Assembly (NCBI GenBank): GCA_002633005.1
Contig: NMRA01000063.1
Span: 390,438 to 454,437 of the forward strand
Length of the DNA stretch: 64,000 nucleotides
Source of the DNA: Phoronis australis
Taxonomy: Eukaryota > Phoronida > Phoronidae
Direction of reading: 5' to 3'
In this document: positions 43,377-54,508 of the stretch, piece by piece
How positions within the stretch are numbered: position 1 is the first letter of the stretch
Layout: each line of letters starts with the position of its first letter
Notes under the pieces: generated by a model
Database searches by the model: none
What the model saw: only the letters and a program-made list of their open reading frames with translations
Told to the model about the DNA's origin: nothing
Translations under genes and position numbers: made by a program

Positions 43377-43632
43377 TGACTGTGACTGGTCTCATCTTTG
43401 TGCTCTGTTAGCTTGTCTTCCTTTAGATAACTGTGACTGGTCTCATCTTTGTGCTCTGTTAGCTTGTCTTCCTTTAGATGACTGTGACTGGTCTCATCTT
43501 TGTGCTCTGTTAGCTTGTCTTCCTTTAGATGACTGTGACTGGTCTCATCTTTGTGCTCTGTTAGCTTGTCTTCCTTTAGTTGACTGTGACTGGTCTCATC
43601 TTTGTGCTCTGTTAGCTTGTCTTCCTTTAGAT
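43377..43632. repeat. 51-bp minisatellite, 5 copies
   Basis: The unit contains GACTGTGACTGGTCTCATCT, then TTGTGCTCTGTTAGC and TTGTCTTCCTTTAGAT. It starts about 35 bp beyond the SHMT polyadenylation signal. Confidence 0.95.
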
Positions 43633-43674
43633 AACAATTCAAGCTCACACCATGTTATAGTCTGGGGTAAAGTG

Positions 43675-44035
43675 TACTTTTGTACTCTTCATTGCTTCCA
43701 ATGTTATTGGCTAGCATGAAACTGCATGCACTACTGTCCTGTACTCTTCATTGCTTCCAATGTTATAGGCTAGCATGAAACTGCATGCACTACTGTCCTG
43801 TACTCTTCATTGCTTCCTATTTTATAGGCTAGCATGAAACTCCATGCACTACTGTCCTGTACTCTTCATTGCTTCCAATGTTATAGGCTAGCATGAAACT
43901 CCATGCACTGCTGTCCTGTACTCTTCATTGCTTCCAATGTTATAGGCTAGCATGAAACTGCATGCACTACTGTCCTGTACTCTTCATTGCTTCCAATGTT
44001 ATAGGCTAGCATGAAACTGCATGCACTACTGTCCT
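43675..44035. repeat. 59-bp minisatellite, 6 copies
   Basis: The unit contains TGTACTCTTCATTGCTTCCA, ATGTTATAGGCTAGCATGAA and ACTGCATGCACTACTGTCC, with few differences between copies. Confidence 0.95.
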
Positions 44036-44377
44036 GTTCCAGTTGTGGCCAGTGCTTAATGTGTCTTATGACATTGAGTGTTTGTCTAAGTGCTTTGATA
44101 TTTGTATAGTGCCCAGTGCTGACTTGTCAATCGTGTGGCACTTTGAACTATTTGTTGAAAAACTGCAATTGTGTGTATGTCAAATTCCCAAGACAAAAAA
44201 ATGCTGTATGTTGTACTAACAGAATATCTAATAAGAAGTCTTGATGAGTGACTTTATGACAGTTTTTGTGTCATTAACACCTTGTTCTGGATAGTTGAAT
44301 AATCGTTCTTTAGTTGTAAAGCCCTCTGATTAATTGATTTATTTAACAACTATGGTCCACAAAATAATAGAGTACAA

Positions 44378-44570
44378 TATACCACTATACCAACATACTA
44401 TACCAATATACAATCTGATATCACTAAACAACATACTACTACACCAACACAGTCCTATACCAACATACTACTATACCAACACAGTCCTATACCAACACAG
44501 TCCTATACCAACATACTACTATACCAACATACTACTATACCAATACACCACTATACCAACATGCAAAGAA
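44378..44570. repeat. 16-bp minisatellite (CTATACCAACATACTA)n, about 12 copies
   Basis: Variants with ACAGTCCTATACCAAC are interspersed; the array is AT-rich. Confidence 0.9.
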
Positions 44571-47069
44571 ACATTCATACAAATAATGCTGTAGTAGCAG
44601 TAAAAAGTAAATTAAATACAACAGTCGATGTGTGGATAGCGCAAAAATGTTTAAAAAAGACAATTTGGTGCAACTTGTTCGAAAGTCGTATAGCAGAGGA
44701 CACTATACACGCAGCAACATAGGCATGCGCGCACTCGGCCTAAAATACAGGGGGCTCGAATTTTTCGATATCTGGACCCTTCACTGAAAGAAATCGACGA
44801 GGACTAAAAAAATTGGGTGACTAGGTTCAGGCTCACGGACCATGCATCCGCGCAGACTTCCCGTGGATTTTGTGGACTTTTGTCCCGTTTACTCGGACTT
44901 CTTGTTTCACTGAAGCGGGCCTTTTTGCCCAATTCGCCAAATGGGTCGAGCCCCTCCTGGGTGCGCCCATGCATTGGCAATAGGGTTCAAGGACTGAGGT
45001 CGACAGTAAATGCGGTCCGTAAAATTGGGCCTTAGAATAATTACTTGCAACAGCTGTTTGGAAACTCCCCAGCTGCATGGTACTGTTGTGAAGGAAGATT
45101 GCAGTGACAAGCGTTTTGCCTCTACAGGTCACTAGCCCATAACATATATATTACAACTTTGATGAGAAAGGATAGCCTACATGAGATTCAGTTACGGAAC
45201 AGAAATAAACAGTGCCATAATCAATTATGGGGATCAGTTTCAGCATTTTTTGCCGCAGTCCTAGCTATAACTTACACATTTGACTACATTTTAACAGTGG
45301 CAAGTTGCAATTTCTCAAATTCATATTTGTTGACTTGATTGGTTGTAACTTTCGTCCAGAAAACCACAACAATGTCTACCTTATGGGGCTCGGGCTACGT
45401 TACGTACAGACACTCCCGTGAACACAAGTCCAGTGAGATACCCTATGTTATGAATCACTTGATCGCAATTGCGAGTGTCTTCGGTCTGACAGAGTACAAT
45501 CCCGGTCCTAGCTTGCAGAACCTCTCACTCCTAAATGGAGAGTGGATGTCGCCTCACGTTCAAAATGCGGGCCTCGGAGCGATAAAATGGGTTGGGCTAC
45601 TCTAGTCTATACCAAATGATGTAATTATACTTGAGAAGATAGAATAACCACTCTAGTTGGCGACTCGTCCCTACAAATTAACCTGTCCCTACATTTGCAT
45701 AACACTGTCTATGCAAATGATACCAAGTTTGATAGCCTGAGCTGTTCAGGTCACATGACCTTGTTTATTGAAATGATTCTAGAGTAACCGCGTGAACGAA
45801 AAGTTATTTAAAGCTGCCTAAAGCAAGCTAAAAACGAAAATAGAATTTGGCCTTGGTATTATGATATTCCTTACCGTAGCAGGATTCCATTTCCGTTGCC
45901 AGCTCAAGTCAAAGTCATTACGTACATGCATCATTTTCGCAAATTTTAGGTTCGGCCAACGCTAATAAACTTTGAAGCCTTTTCATGACTCGCTGATCAC
46001 TTCGTAACGATATTGTTGCTGGTAACGGAAATAGGAATATTACCAGACCCATTTCGTGAGAGTAAAAGGTATACGGTTCAATTTTCTTCTTTTTAGACAG
46101 CTAAGAAATGCAACTTTAACGTAAATGCGGCAAGTTTACACGTCATCATGAAAAACGAAGTAGCTATTATTTACGTTCACGGTTTATAGGTACAGTAGAC
46201 CTACCTGTTTTCCAAAAAAGTTTTGTGGGTTTTGAGATGCTACCCAAGCAAAAAACCTCTTCCAAAGCTGTGCTGCCTCGTGCGACATTTCCTGTTCTAT
46301 TGACAAAGTAACTAAAACGACCATTGTACAAAATTTTCAGGTAAAAAGTTACCAAACCCGGTTTTGGCCTGTTAACAGACACTAAAAACGAGTTCTCAGA
46401 AACAATTCTCCTTAACTCAAAAAACCCCAAACATTGAGGAAAAGTTGAACTCCTTTCAAAGCCTGCTAAACGGGCAAGCGTGACCTACACTGTCAGCGAA
46501 TTACTGCTGTGGGGAAAATACTGCCCACCAATGACCATAATGTCCAATTTGTGAGATAGGGGGGTATGAGTTTTTAGTTGATTACTGCTTTAACTTGGAA
46601 GATAAAGGCCAATACATTAGCAGGTGGCAGTACGCGGATTGGCTGAAATCATCAAAACAGGGTTTAGTATCCTTTTAAATATTTTTATTCTTTAAGTTTC
46701 ATAAGCTGATTTACAAGGCCCAGGGTGTTCGACACTCCATCTACTACAGCAACTGAAATAAAAGGATACGCACATATGTTTAGGTATATCGCGAACACCT
46801 GTCCTGTGCTCAGCGGCCAAGGTCATTAGTCGGCCTTGGATCACGATGTCAGCCCAAGACCTGTGCCATCGATTTCATACCCAGAGTCTTAGTGGCGAGA
46901 AAAAAACGACACGAACCGCGAACTTCATGGGTACTGGTTGTGGATCTAGAAAATGAGGATACCCACCCTAAGGACCTGAAACGGGGAGCCATTTGTACGG
47001 AGCTCTTGAAAAAGCCACTGTTTTGTATGGTATTGTTCCAGGAATACCAGCCTTTTGCAGTGAGGGACC
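44571..47069. other. Intergenic, no gene supported
   Basis: An 88-codon + frame at 45339-45605 and an 87-codon - frame at 46167-46430 are the longest; neither resembles a known protein. A GC-rich stretch near 44820-45010 contains GGTGCGCCCATGCATTGG and may be part of a short element. Nothing else was recognised. Confidence 0.4.
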
Positions 47070-47345
47070 TAACCTCTTGTAAGAAGTCTTGGCCGGACTG
47101 TGATTGAATAAAGCTAACCTCTTGTAAGGAGTCTTGGACTGTAATTTGATAAAACTAACTTCTTGTAAGGAGTCTTGGACTCCAATGGGATAAAGCTAAC
47201 CTCTTGTGAGGAGTCTTGAACTATAATTGGATAAAGCTAACCTCTTGTAAGGAGTCTTGGACTATAATTGGATAAACCTCTTGTAAGGAGTCTTGTACTA
47301 TAGTTCGACAAACCTAACCTCTTGTAAGGAGTCTTGGACAGCTGA
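47070..47345. repeat. About 41-bp minisatellite, 7 copies
   Basis: The unit contains CCTCTTGTAAGGAGTCTTGG, then ACTATAATTGGATAAAGCTAA. It lies about 170 bp beyond the stop codon of the last CTHRC1-like gene. Confidence 0.9.
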
Positions 47346-47513
47346 ATTGTCAATCGTAAACAGTACAAGAAGGCGTCCATGTTGTAAAAAATGAGTACAT
47401 TTGCAATGAATTTGGAGCTTGGAACCTTTAAGTGATCAAGACTCCCAAAGTGCAATCCTTTGCGTTTTTTAAAGATTGGTAGTCTGATATCCAAGTTAGT
47501 CTGCGGTTATGGT

Positions 47514-47653
47514 TCATCTATCTGTATTGAGATGAACCTCTGATATTTCAAGGTTACTGGAACTTCTCCATCCAGTGTAACAGCTTCCCACACTTCTGAC
47601 TTTGAACGATACCTCTACAGCGCCTCTTACTGGTAGTTCACACATACCTTCAA
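47514..47653 (-). CDS. CTHRC1-like gene 3, terminal exon
   Basis: Acceptor GTTTGTTTTACAG, then TTGAAGGTATGTGTGAA (V-E-G-M-C-E), ending in TGA at 47514-47516. Same intron phase and position as the other two copies. Confidence 0.75.
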
Positions 47654-48316
47654 CTGTAAAACAAACACGCCAGTCGAGCTTAACATTTTAACAACAACAA
47701 CCACAACACAATAAAATCTGCATTCTGTCAAAAGCTATATTTTAATTGATGTAAACCACTTAAAGGTACATTCTCCTCGAGAAAATTAATTTTACAGAAA
47801 TTAGATATAGCCAGTAACAGAACTCTGAGCCAACTCGAACGCGTTAAATAGTCTATTTTAAATACACCAACTTGACGTCAGTGAATGTCTAATAAACAAC
47901 GGCGAGAATTGGCGACTTGTAATAGAATCACAAGAACACAGGGGATTTTGTTATTTTAAAGTTCTGGTAGAGACGAGAGTTGCACTACAATAGTTGGTCC
48001 CTGTACTCCTCAAGTATATTGCTCTTTGTAAGAAGAAAAGTCCAAAATATGTCTTGTTTCCGAAAGCTTTTCTTATTTATTTTGACTATAAAATTTAACG
48101 TAAACAACTCTATAACCTGTTTGGTGGCAATATTTAATAAGTTAGTTCATCCCTAATTGAGTTGACTTCGTTACCACAAAAACCCAACGTTTCACCAGCG
48201 GCACAAAACTAAAAGGTATCTTAAGAAGAAGAGATCATATTACTGATATCTATTCAATGATTTGATTATAACAAAGACCGGAGACCTAGTTATTGTATAT
48301 ATACATACACATACAC

Positions 48317-48389
<73 letters not shown>

Positions 48390-48986
48390 GGCCTACACAT
48401 GCATGCATACATACATACATATAAAAATTAGATGGAAAACTAATTTTGGTGATTGGTATTGTTTTTTGGTCAAATTTTATGCACAAAAACTAGATTTTTA
48501 AAGCCTCTTAACATAATTTGGGGTTCTGCGAAATTTATGATTCTATAGCGGTTGGCTTAGGAGACAGGAATATTCACCAGGGGAGGGATGGTCAAACAAA
48601 CAACGGGGGGAAGTGTTGGATGGGGGAGGCATTTTGCGATGATTGGGGGACCACAACCTTTTTATTTCACCCGTGGCTAAGGCAGGGTTGGCAAGGGTAT
48701 AATATATCTAACAGGCTTACAGAATAAGTTATAATACACATTTTATGAATCAATTATCGATGAACCTATACAGGTACTTACCAACCGATGGTTGATGATA
48801 ATTGTGATATGTGTGACTCATGACGATGGAGCCGAGGATTGGTCCTGGATTCGAGCACTCGACGTCATTAAATGCAAAGTACCATGCGCAGCTCTGGGAG
48901 TTGGAATTCCAGTATGACGCTCTCAAGGTGCCCAACCAACGTACTTTGAGTGCACTGCGGCTTGACAACTTGAAGTATTCCACTTT
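47514..48986 (-). CDS. CTHRC1-like gene 3, C-terminal domain (two exons; 5' part not found)
   Basis: Two - strand exons (48782-48986, then 47514-47653 with TGA) join in phase 1 and encode about 114 residues homologous to the C-terminal globular domain of CTHRC1, a secreted glycoprotein of animals linked to Wnt and matrix signalling. Signature stretches: ALKVRWLGTLR, SCAWYFAFNDVECSNPGPI, VEGMCEL, SCYTGW and a final SEVHLNTDR. Human CTHRC1 has ALRVLFSGSLR, CQRWYFTFNGAECSGPLPI, VEGLCEG and STGWNSVSRIIIEEL in the same order. The four family cysteines are kept. The first listed exon starts in phase 0 after TTGCGAACAG, so at least one upstream exon (signal peptide) must exist, probably between 49.0 and 54 kb; it was not identified. 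The intron holds the CA microsatellite. Confidence 0.75.
48303..48440. repeat. (CA)n and (CATA)n microsatellite
   Basis: About 40 CA dinucleotides, then CATACATACATACATA, within the intron of CTHRC1-like gene 3. Confidence 0.95.
48782..48986 (-). CDS. CTHRC1-like gene 3, penultimate exon
   Basis: Acceptor ATTTGCGAACAG (weak pyrimidine tract), donor GTTG|GTAAGT. It is 205 bp, phase 0 in, phase 1 out, and contains the WYFAFNDVECSNPGPI core. Confidence 0.75.
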
Positions 48987-49449
48987 CTGTTCGCAAATAG
49001 AACAAGCACATCATGTTTACTGCCCTTTTGGGAATGCCTTTTGAAATGAGGGCAATTAAATTTTATCCAACTAGAGAGCATTTTGCGGAAATACTTTCTA
49101 AAATGAAATCATACCGATAAGAATCTTTAATACGCAGACTCTGATAAAATACCATGAAATTGTTTTAGCGTTTCCAGCACTTTAACCGGCTATATACCAG
49201 CGGTAACATGACGGTTCACAAAACACATTTTCAGTTCCTTTTTACCGCGCAACTCTTGCCAGGCCAAGTTCATTCGTTCCTCCAGTCGCGCTGGTCACCC
49301 TGAGTTCAGCACCCAGCCATCGCCACCAAACGCTAGTGACGCAAATTTGCTGCGCCATTCGGATGGCAGCAAACGCGGTGGATTGATCAAACGAAGAAGC
49401 ATACTCGGGATAGTCAAAGATTAGTCCAGTGTACTCCCGCTAAGACTTC

Positions 49450-49695
49450 GGCACAGGCGCTTTGGTGAACACAAAAATGGATAAACCCACTGCTATCGGT
49501 GACCATTTAGTTCCATCTAGCCACACCATCAATATCTACAATACTAGAGTTCTAGCCAGGGGGGAACATTGGCACTCCCGCAAGATCAAAGAGGCCTTTT
49601 ACATTAAACAATACAACCCCCCCACTCAACCGTGACCAGGGACTACAACTTCCTCCCATCAACCACAAGGACGTGTTACGTTACTTCCGGTTCTA
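49450..49695 (+). mobile_element. Penelope-like element 3' remnant (GIY-YIG endonuclease tail)
   Basis: A frame from about 49476 reads DKPTAIGDHL, then VLAREHW-like (VLARGEHWHSRKIKEAFYIK) and NPP; after a one-base shift it continues LNRDQGLQLPPI. This order (GEH, then W.SRKIKEA..I, then P.LNRD.G..LPPI) is typical of the end of Penelope-like retroelement proteins and of some other GIY-YIG-tailed retroelements. At least two frameshifts (near 49475 and 49610) make it dead. The reverse transcriptase part was not found upstream. Confidence 0.6.
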
Positions 49696-49946
49696 CAATG
49701 GCGGGAAGACCAGCCATGTGATCAAGGGCCTGAGCTGCAGACTATGCTTATCTGACTTATAGTCTTCTAGTAAGTAAAGTCTGTCGTTTTTACTATCATC
49801 ACAGAAGACGACGATGAATTATTAACACTTTTAATCATTACAGCGGGCTTGTAAAGTCAGTCCCTCAAATTTGGTTAGCTACCCTTTATATCAGTCTGAA
49901 TATGTAAAACAAAAATTCCTAGCAATTTCGACTCCACTGTTGCATA

Positions 49947-50043
49947 CACAGGCGTCCTCAGCTTCTGATCGTCCCCAATACACTACATATAATACTACTA
50001 TATGTAGTGTATTGGGGACGATCAGAAGCTGAGGACGCCTGTG
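49947..50043. mobile_element. Perfectly palindromic 97-bp MITE with 8-bp target duplication
   Basis: The arms 49947-49991 and 49999-50043 are exact 45-bp reverse complements with a 7-base loop (ATACTAC). The ends read CACAGGCGTCCTCAGCTTCT. A perfect 8-bp direct repeat GTTGCATA abuts both ends (49939-49946 and 50044-50051). TIRs beginning CA with 8-bp duplications fit a hAT-type transposase. No differences between the arms means a recent origin or recent conversion. Confidence 0.85.
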
Positions 50044-50051
50044 GTTGCATA

Positions 50052-51781
50052 TCGTCAGTGCTCAAACGGGGTGCTCAAACTTTAGGAAGACTTTGTCAGA
50101 AACTTGAAAGCCCCAAATAGCCATGTGGATAGTGCCCTGCAGAAGTGGGTTAGAGTTTTAAATGTTATTTATGTTGATGATTTTGATTGGTCCAAAATTT
50201 ATCCATTACCTTATGTGTTAGCGTTAGATTCATATTTTAAGGTATTTCACGTACAAAATTGTACGCTGTATCTATAACAACAAATGTATTTTTAACGTTA
50301 ATTAAAGTTCAAGAGAATGACTTGTGTTACGAAAATATAAACGTAAATGAACACTTTTCGGTTACCCTGATAAAAAATTAACATCTATTTGCATATTTAC
50401 AAACATGATAACAAGTTACACGAAACTTGGGACGAAGACAGGGTCGAACGTCAGCACCAACAGTCCAAAACTTGAAATTTGCGGCATCTCCAGTCTTCAT
50501 CACCAAGGCGTCCTCACGCGTTCCGTTGAGTCCACTAGTCCACCAAAATAATACAGTCAAGTTCCATACACAAGACGCTACTGTCCGCGCCGTAGCAAAG
50601 GCTCACCACGTGAACAAATAACGCTCAGTATTCAGAAAGTATGAAGAAACCATAAAGTCCAGCCTCAGTGTTCAGACAAATCATGATACACGTCTGCTCA
50701 CCATCAGCGACCAACTAGAACTCCGATAAAACTCAAAACTGCCCCCTAGCTCTCATAGTCAGACTATATGAAAAGAAATTAGCGCGAAATTCTTGCCTCC
50801 CAAAACGTCACTTCCGGAGTAGACTACGAGTAATTAATTAAATTACGAAAAGCAGTAAATAAGTGAAAAAATATGTCTGGGATAATCAACGAACCTTATT
50901 TTTGCTAAAAATGACATGAAAAAAGGTTGCCTTCGCCTTTAATGATACTCACAATACTGCTATATCTGGTCTCTGGTCTCGTTTTCGCACCATTGGAGTT
51001 TCTCATTATTTGTTGGCGTCTTGCTTTTTAATTTTTTTCTCGACTGCATTTATTGCATTCGAGCTTCAAATGCCAGCGAAGTGTTACTGCAACCAATCAG
51101 CTACATCGACATGTATATAATGTTCTCATTGGTTGCAATTTAGCAATGCGTTTCCTACCTCCGGGAGATTTCTATCTGGGACCGTTCATATCAACCAATC
51201 ACTCACACTTCATGCCTTATATATAATACCTCATTGCGAATCCCCCTTCCCTCATGCTCCATTCCAGGATTCCAGTGGCCAAGATAAAATTTCAGATGCT
51301 TTACAAATGAAACTTTTGCCAAGACCAAATGTCAACAGTTGTACAACAGAACAATTTCATACACCCAGAACCCATAATTTCAGCTGCCGTATATAACTAC
51401 AGTTGAACCACCGTACAGTAAATAATAAACAGATTCAGACTCCACCCACTGCAATTGTGGTTGAAATATAGTTCAACAGTAGAACTCAAGTGAACAGTCA
51501 CCCTGCAACTGCATAACCAAATGTAAAATAAATAAAACCCAAATTTTGTTTTGATGAGTGTGAAGAACACCGGTGTAGCTACAGAGGGCCATGTCCCCCT
51601 TCATGACAGCGTTCTGTCGTTCAGCAACTTTCCAGACGTGAAGGGTTCTAAACGTGCGGTAACATCTGGCTTTTTTGTTAACTGCCCAGGACAGTCGTTT
51701 GTCCCGTATGACTACAAGCAGGCCAATTATCTACCAGGCTTCACTGGGTTACTGAAACCTGGCAGAATAGATTGTCCTAAC
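50052..51781. other. Between CTHRC1-like genes 2 and 3, nothing certain
   Basis: A 60-codon - frame at 50378-50560 (with GTREDALVMKTGDAANFKFW) has protein-like composition and could be part of an upstream exon of gene 3; I cannot support it by homology. The remaining frames look random. Confidence 0.35.
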
Positions 51782-52054
51782 CAGTGGCGGATCTAGGATA
51801 TCACAAGAGGGGGCCCAACATTTTGTCTGTAAACATTTGCGCAAAGCACGACTGTAGATGCGCATAGCACCCAATGGGGGGAGGTCGGGAGGGGAGAAAT
51901 TTTTAATTTCTGTTTTTTCCTTGTATCCCGAAGTATTATCCAAGAAAAAAGGCAAAAAAGAGAAAGTGTCAAACAGGAAAAACTGCAGGAACCACAGACT
52001 CGAACTCACGACCTGACGATAGAGCACGCGTGCTTTACCACTGCACCACCACGA
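51782..52054. repeat. GGCGGATCT-type element with tRNA-like sequence
   Basis: Starts CAGTGGCGGATCTAGGATAT, the terminal motif shared with 691-848. About 200 bp further in is a tRNA-like stretch on the - strand (separate entry). The downstream boundary is not clear, so a composite of MITE and tRNA pseudogene or SINE is possible. Confidence 0.45.
51988..52053 (-). ncRNA. tRNA-like sequence (pseudogene or SINE head)
   Basis: The - strand contains an A-box-like TGGTGCAGTGGTAAAGCA and a B-box-like GTCGTGAGTTCGAGTC with about the spacing of a tRNA. The acceptor ends (TCGTGGT and GTGGTTCC) do not pair well and the anticodon arm is irregular, so it is probably not a functional tRNA gene. Confidence 0.4.
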
Positions 52055-52059
52055 TTTAA

Positions 52060-54340
52060 CTCCTAATTTGCTACTAAGAGACCTACTTGTTTATGGTCCA
52101 CAGCGTTTACGGGCGAAACCTTTTTTGTAATGTTTATTACAATTTTTATATTTTGTGCAATCAGTTCGTAACAAATTTGTTGTATTTAAAATAGTCTTTA
52201 ATTGCCCAAAAGACCAAATCCGTTATTTTGTGTTGGCATAATGACGCGATTGCTTTGGAAATCGTCTTAAGGTTTGACAAAGAGAGAATTATGAGTTTCT
52301 GAGTGATTCACTGAGGCTTCGATTAAAATTCACATCTTACCAGCAGCTTCTGTTTTTTCATCGTCACCCAGATTCCATTTTCTTTAAAAAATGAAGTAAT
52401 TTTCTTCATTGCACAGTGAAGCAGACGACGGAAACAGAGTCGTAGTGCGCAGCCCCACTGCCGGTCGCCTGGGATATCGCGGGAGAGCCTATATACTTAG
52501 CCATAGTTCCGTTACGATTGATCCGTGTTCCGAATTTGACACTTGAAATTGGATCTGAGCCCCCCCCCCCAACACAATAAAACTGCACACATTTCAATCT
52601 TGTTTCCGCCGTATAATGTTAATTACCGGGGTTAATTAATAAACTCAACATTTCCCTACGCTCTTGCTATTTTATTTTTTGCGGCCAAGGGGCAGGCTGA
52701 TCCGATCCGATCGGAGATTAGAGCAAAAGAGAGCCGGCCCTCCCGACCATAAATGCCAGAGTGGAGTTAATCAGTCGTGTAAGATATTGGCTACAGGGGT
52801 AAACTTCCCAACTTGCTGTTGGGCTATTGAATCGAACAAATTGGGAGCAACGGGAAAACGCCGTAATGTTGATCATTGATAAAAAATCCTCCCCGGGTCA
52901 ATTTCAATTCATTTCAAAATGCCCTCTTTGCCACTCGTTTTCTCAATCACCTGGTCTCCAGCAATTTCACGTTTGTTCCGCCCCCTTCCTCTTCGTACTC
53001 CTGGATACGCTAGTAGTGATGACCTGTCATGGAGAGTTGTCGTAGCTCCATAGACAGCAGTGTCAGTAATTACTAAAATATTGAAGAAACGTTTGCCTGA
53101 TTCAACCGCCCGCAACATGCGCACAACGCATCTTGTTCAGGTAACATCAAAGATTTTATAGTTACCTTGGGATATAGTATCTTTGGTATCACACACAAGT
53201 TTTCGTAGACTGAATTAATTTCAGTCTAGCGCGGAAAAATAATGTAAACTCACTTTGATTTGCCCGTTGGTCGTCCCCGTATTCAGTGAGTGCCAATAGT
53301 GGTGAGCCAAGTTGAACTGCGGCACACGGACGCTTGTGCCATCTGGTCGAACATCTAAAGATAGAACGTCGCAAATAACCCACTGCTTTAGACAAAGGCT
53401 AAATTACTAAACAATGGTGTCAGTGCAGGGTGCAAAGAATGTTATGGTTTCGCCTCTAAATTCCAGCTTCGATACCCCAAGCCCCCGTCTCGAACCAGTA
53501 AACACCAAACCCAAGGTACAAAGTCCATACCTGCGCCCATTAACTCGACACATGCACCAAAAATACCGGACGGTACCACACAACATCCAATCCTGGACCA
53601 TGGGTCTGGCTGAAGAACTGATCCTCGGGTATATGGAACAGGGTATGATGCATTTTCTTTGGGTGTGTGGAGTTTGGGTAGAGGGTACGAAGGCTGTACC
53701 ACAGGTTTTGTGTGTTAGTCTGATACTGATGATACAGCGAATGAAGCTAGAATTTAGGTGAGCACGATGGGATCGTGTCCATCCCTGAATGTAGTCGTAG
53801 AAAATTAGAAGATAAATTAGGTTCTGTTACGTAGTAATGCAGTAAGACACACTGTTTTCGTAGACATGAAATAAAGTGACAAATGTACTTAAATTCAGGC
53901 CGTGGTATTGCAAAAATTCCGGAAGATGAAATTTTACTCGGTGTAGGATTCCATGGCTGTAATAACTGTCTACAATGCTGCCTTTATATCATATTTACAT
54001 AAGTGTTAAAACTAAGGCGACGTGACATTTAACTTTTAGTAAGGTATCAAAGAAGTCTACAATGTGGTTGCCGTTCGCAAAGATAATTTACTCTGTATGT
54101 TTACACGACTCAAGAAATTCCCCTTGCCGTGCGAGAGACGATGACAAGACACGAAATTTAAGTTTGTAATAATTACGTGAGACTACATGCGCATTACAAA
54201 AGAAATGTATCTCCTCGTGTATTCGTGAAAAAGAAAGCTAAACAGCTGAGGGAGACAGACTGTCGACCTTGAGAAGATAGGGCGTTTGGCAGCCTGAAAA
54301 CTGCAGACGATCGCTTCTTTCGCTTGTTCCTTTTTTACGT
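52060..54340. other. Downstream of CTHRC1-like gene 2, nothing certain
   Basis: Overlapping + and - frames at 53407-53761 are the longest, and neither is recognisable. A C homopolymer lies at about 52560. No repeat family was identified. Confidence 0.35.
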
Positions 54341-54347
54341 AGAGTGA

Positions 54348-54508
54348 CTACTTACATGCACTGATCTTTGAATTCAACCTGACTTCCTCAACAATAATTC
54401 GACTGTAGCTGTTCGAACCCTGGTAGGGACTTATGGATCCGCCGCAGTCTTGATGCCATAGCTGGATTTTTACATTGCCTTCAGCTAGTCCTTTACAGAT
54501 TCCACCAA
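54348..54508 (-). CDS. CTHRC1-like gene 2, terminal exon
   Basis: Acceptor CCAATTTTGTAG, then TTGGTGGAATCTGTAAAGG (GGICKG). The frame ends SKISACK and TAG at 54348-54350. Most bases come from a stretch with no long ATG-started frame, so it is easily missed. Confidence 0.78.

Noticed and set aside
43358-43648. A - strand repeat protein (LKEDKLTEHKDETSHSH units)
   Set aside because: This is the 51-bp minisatellite downstream of the SHMT polyadenylation signal; a period divisible by 3 keeps the frame open.
53407-53761. Overlapping frames of 115 residues (+) and 86 residues (-)
   Set aside because: Neither has recognisable domains, splice context or similarity to the neighbouring genes; overlap on both strands suggests chance in a GC-richer patch.
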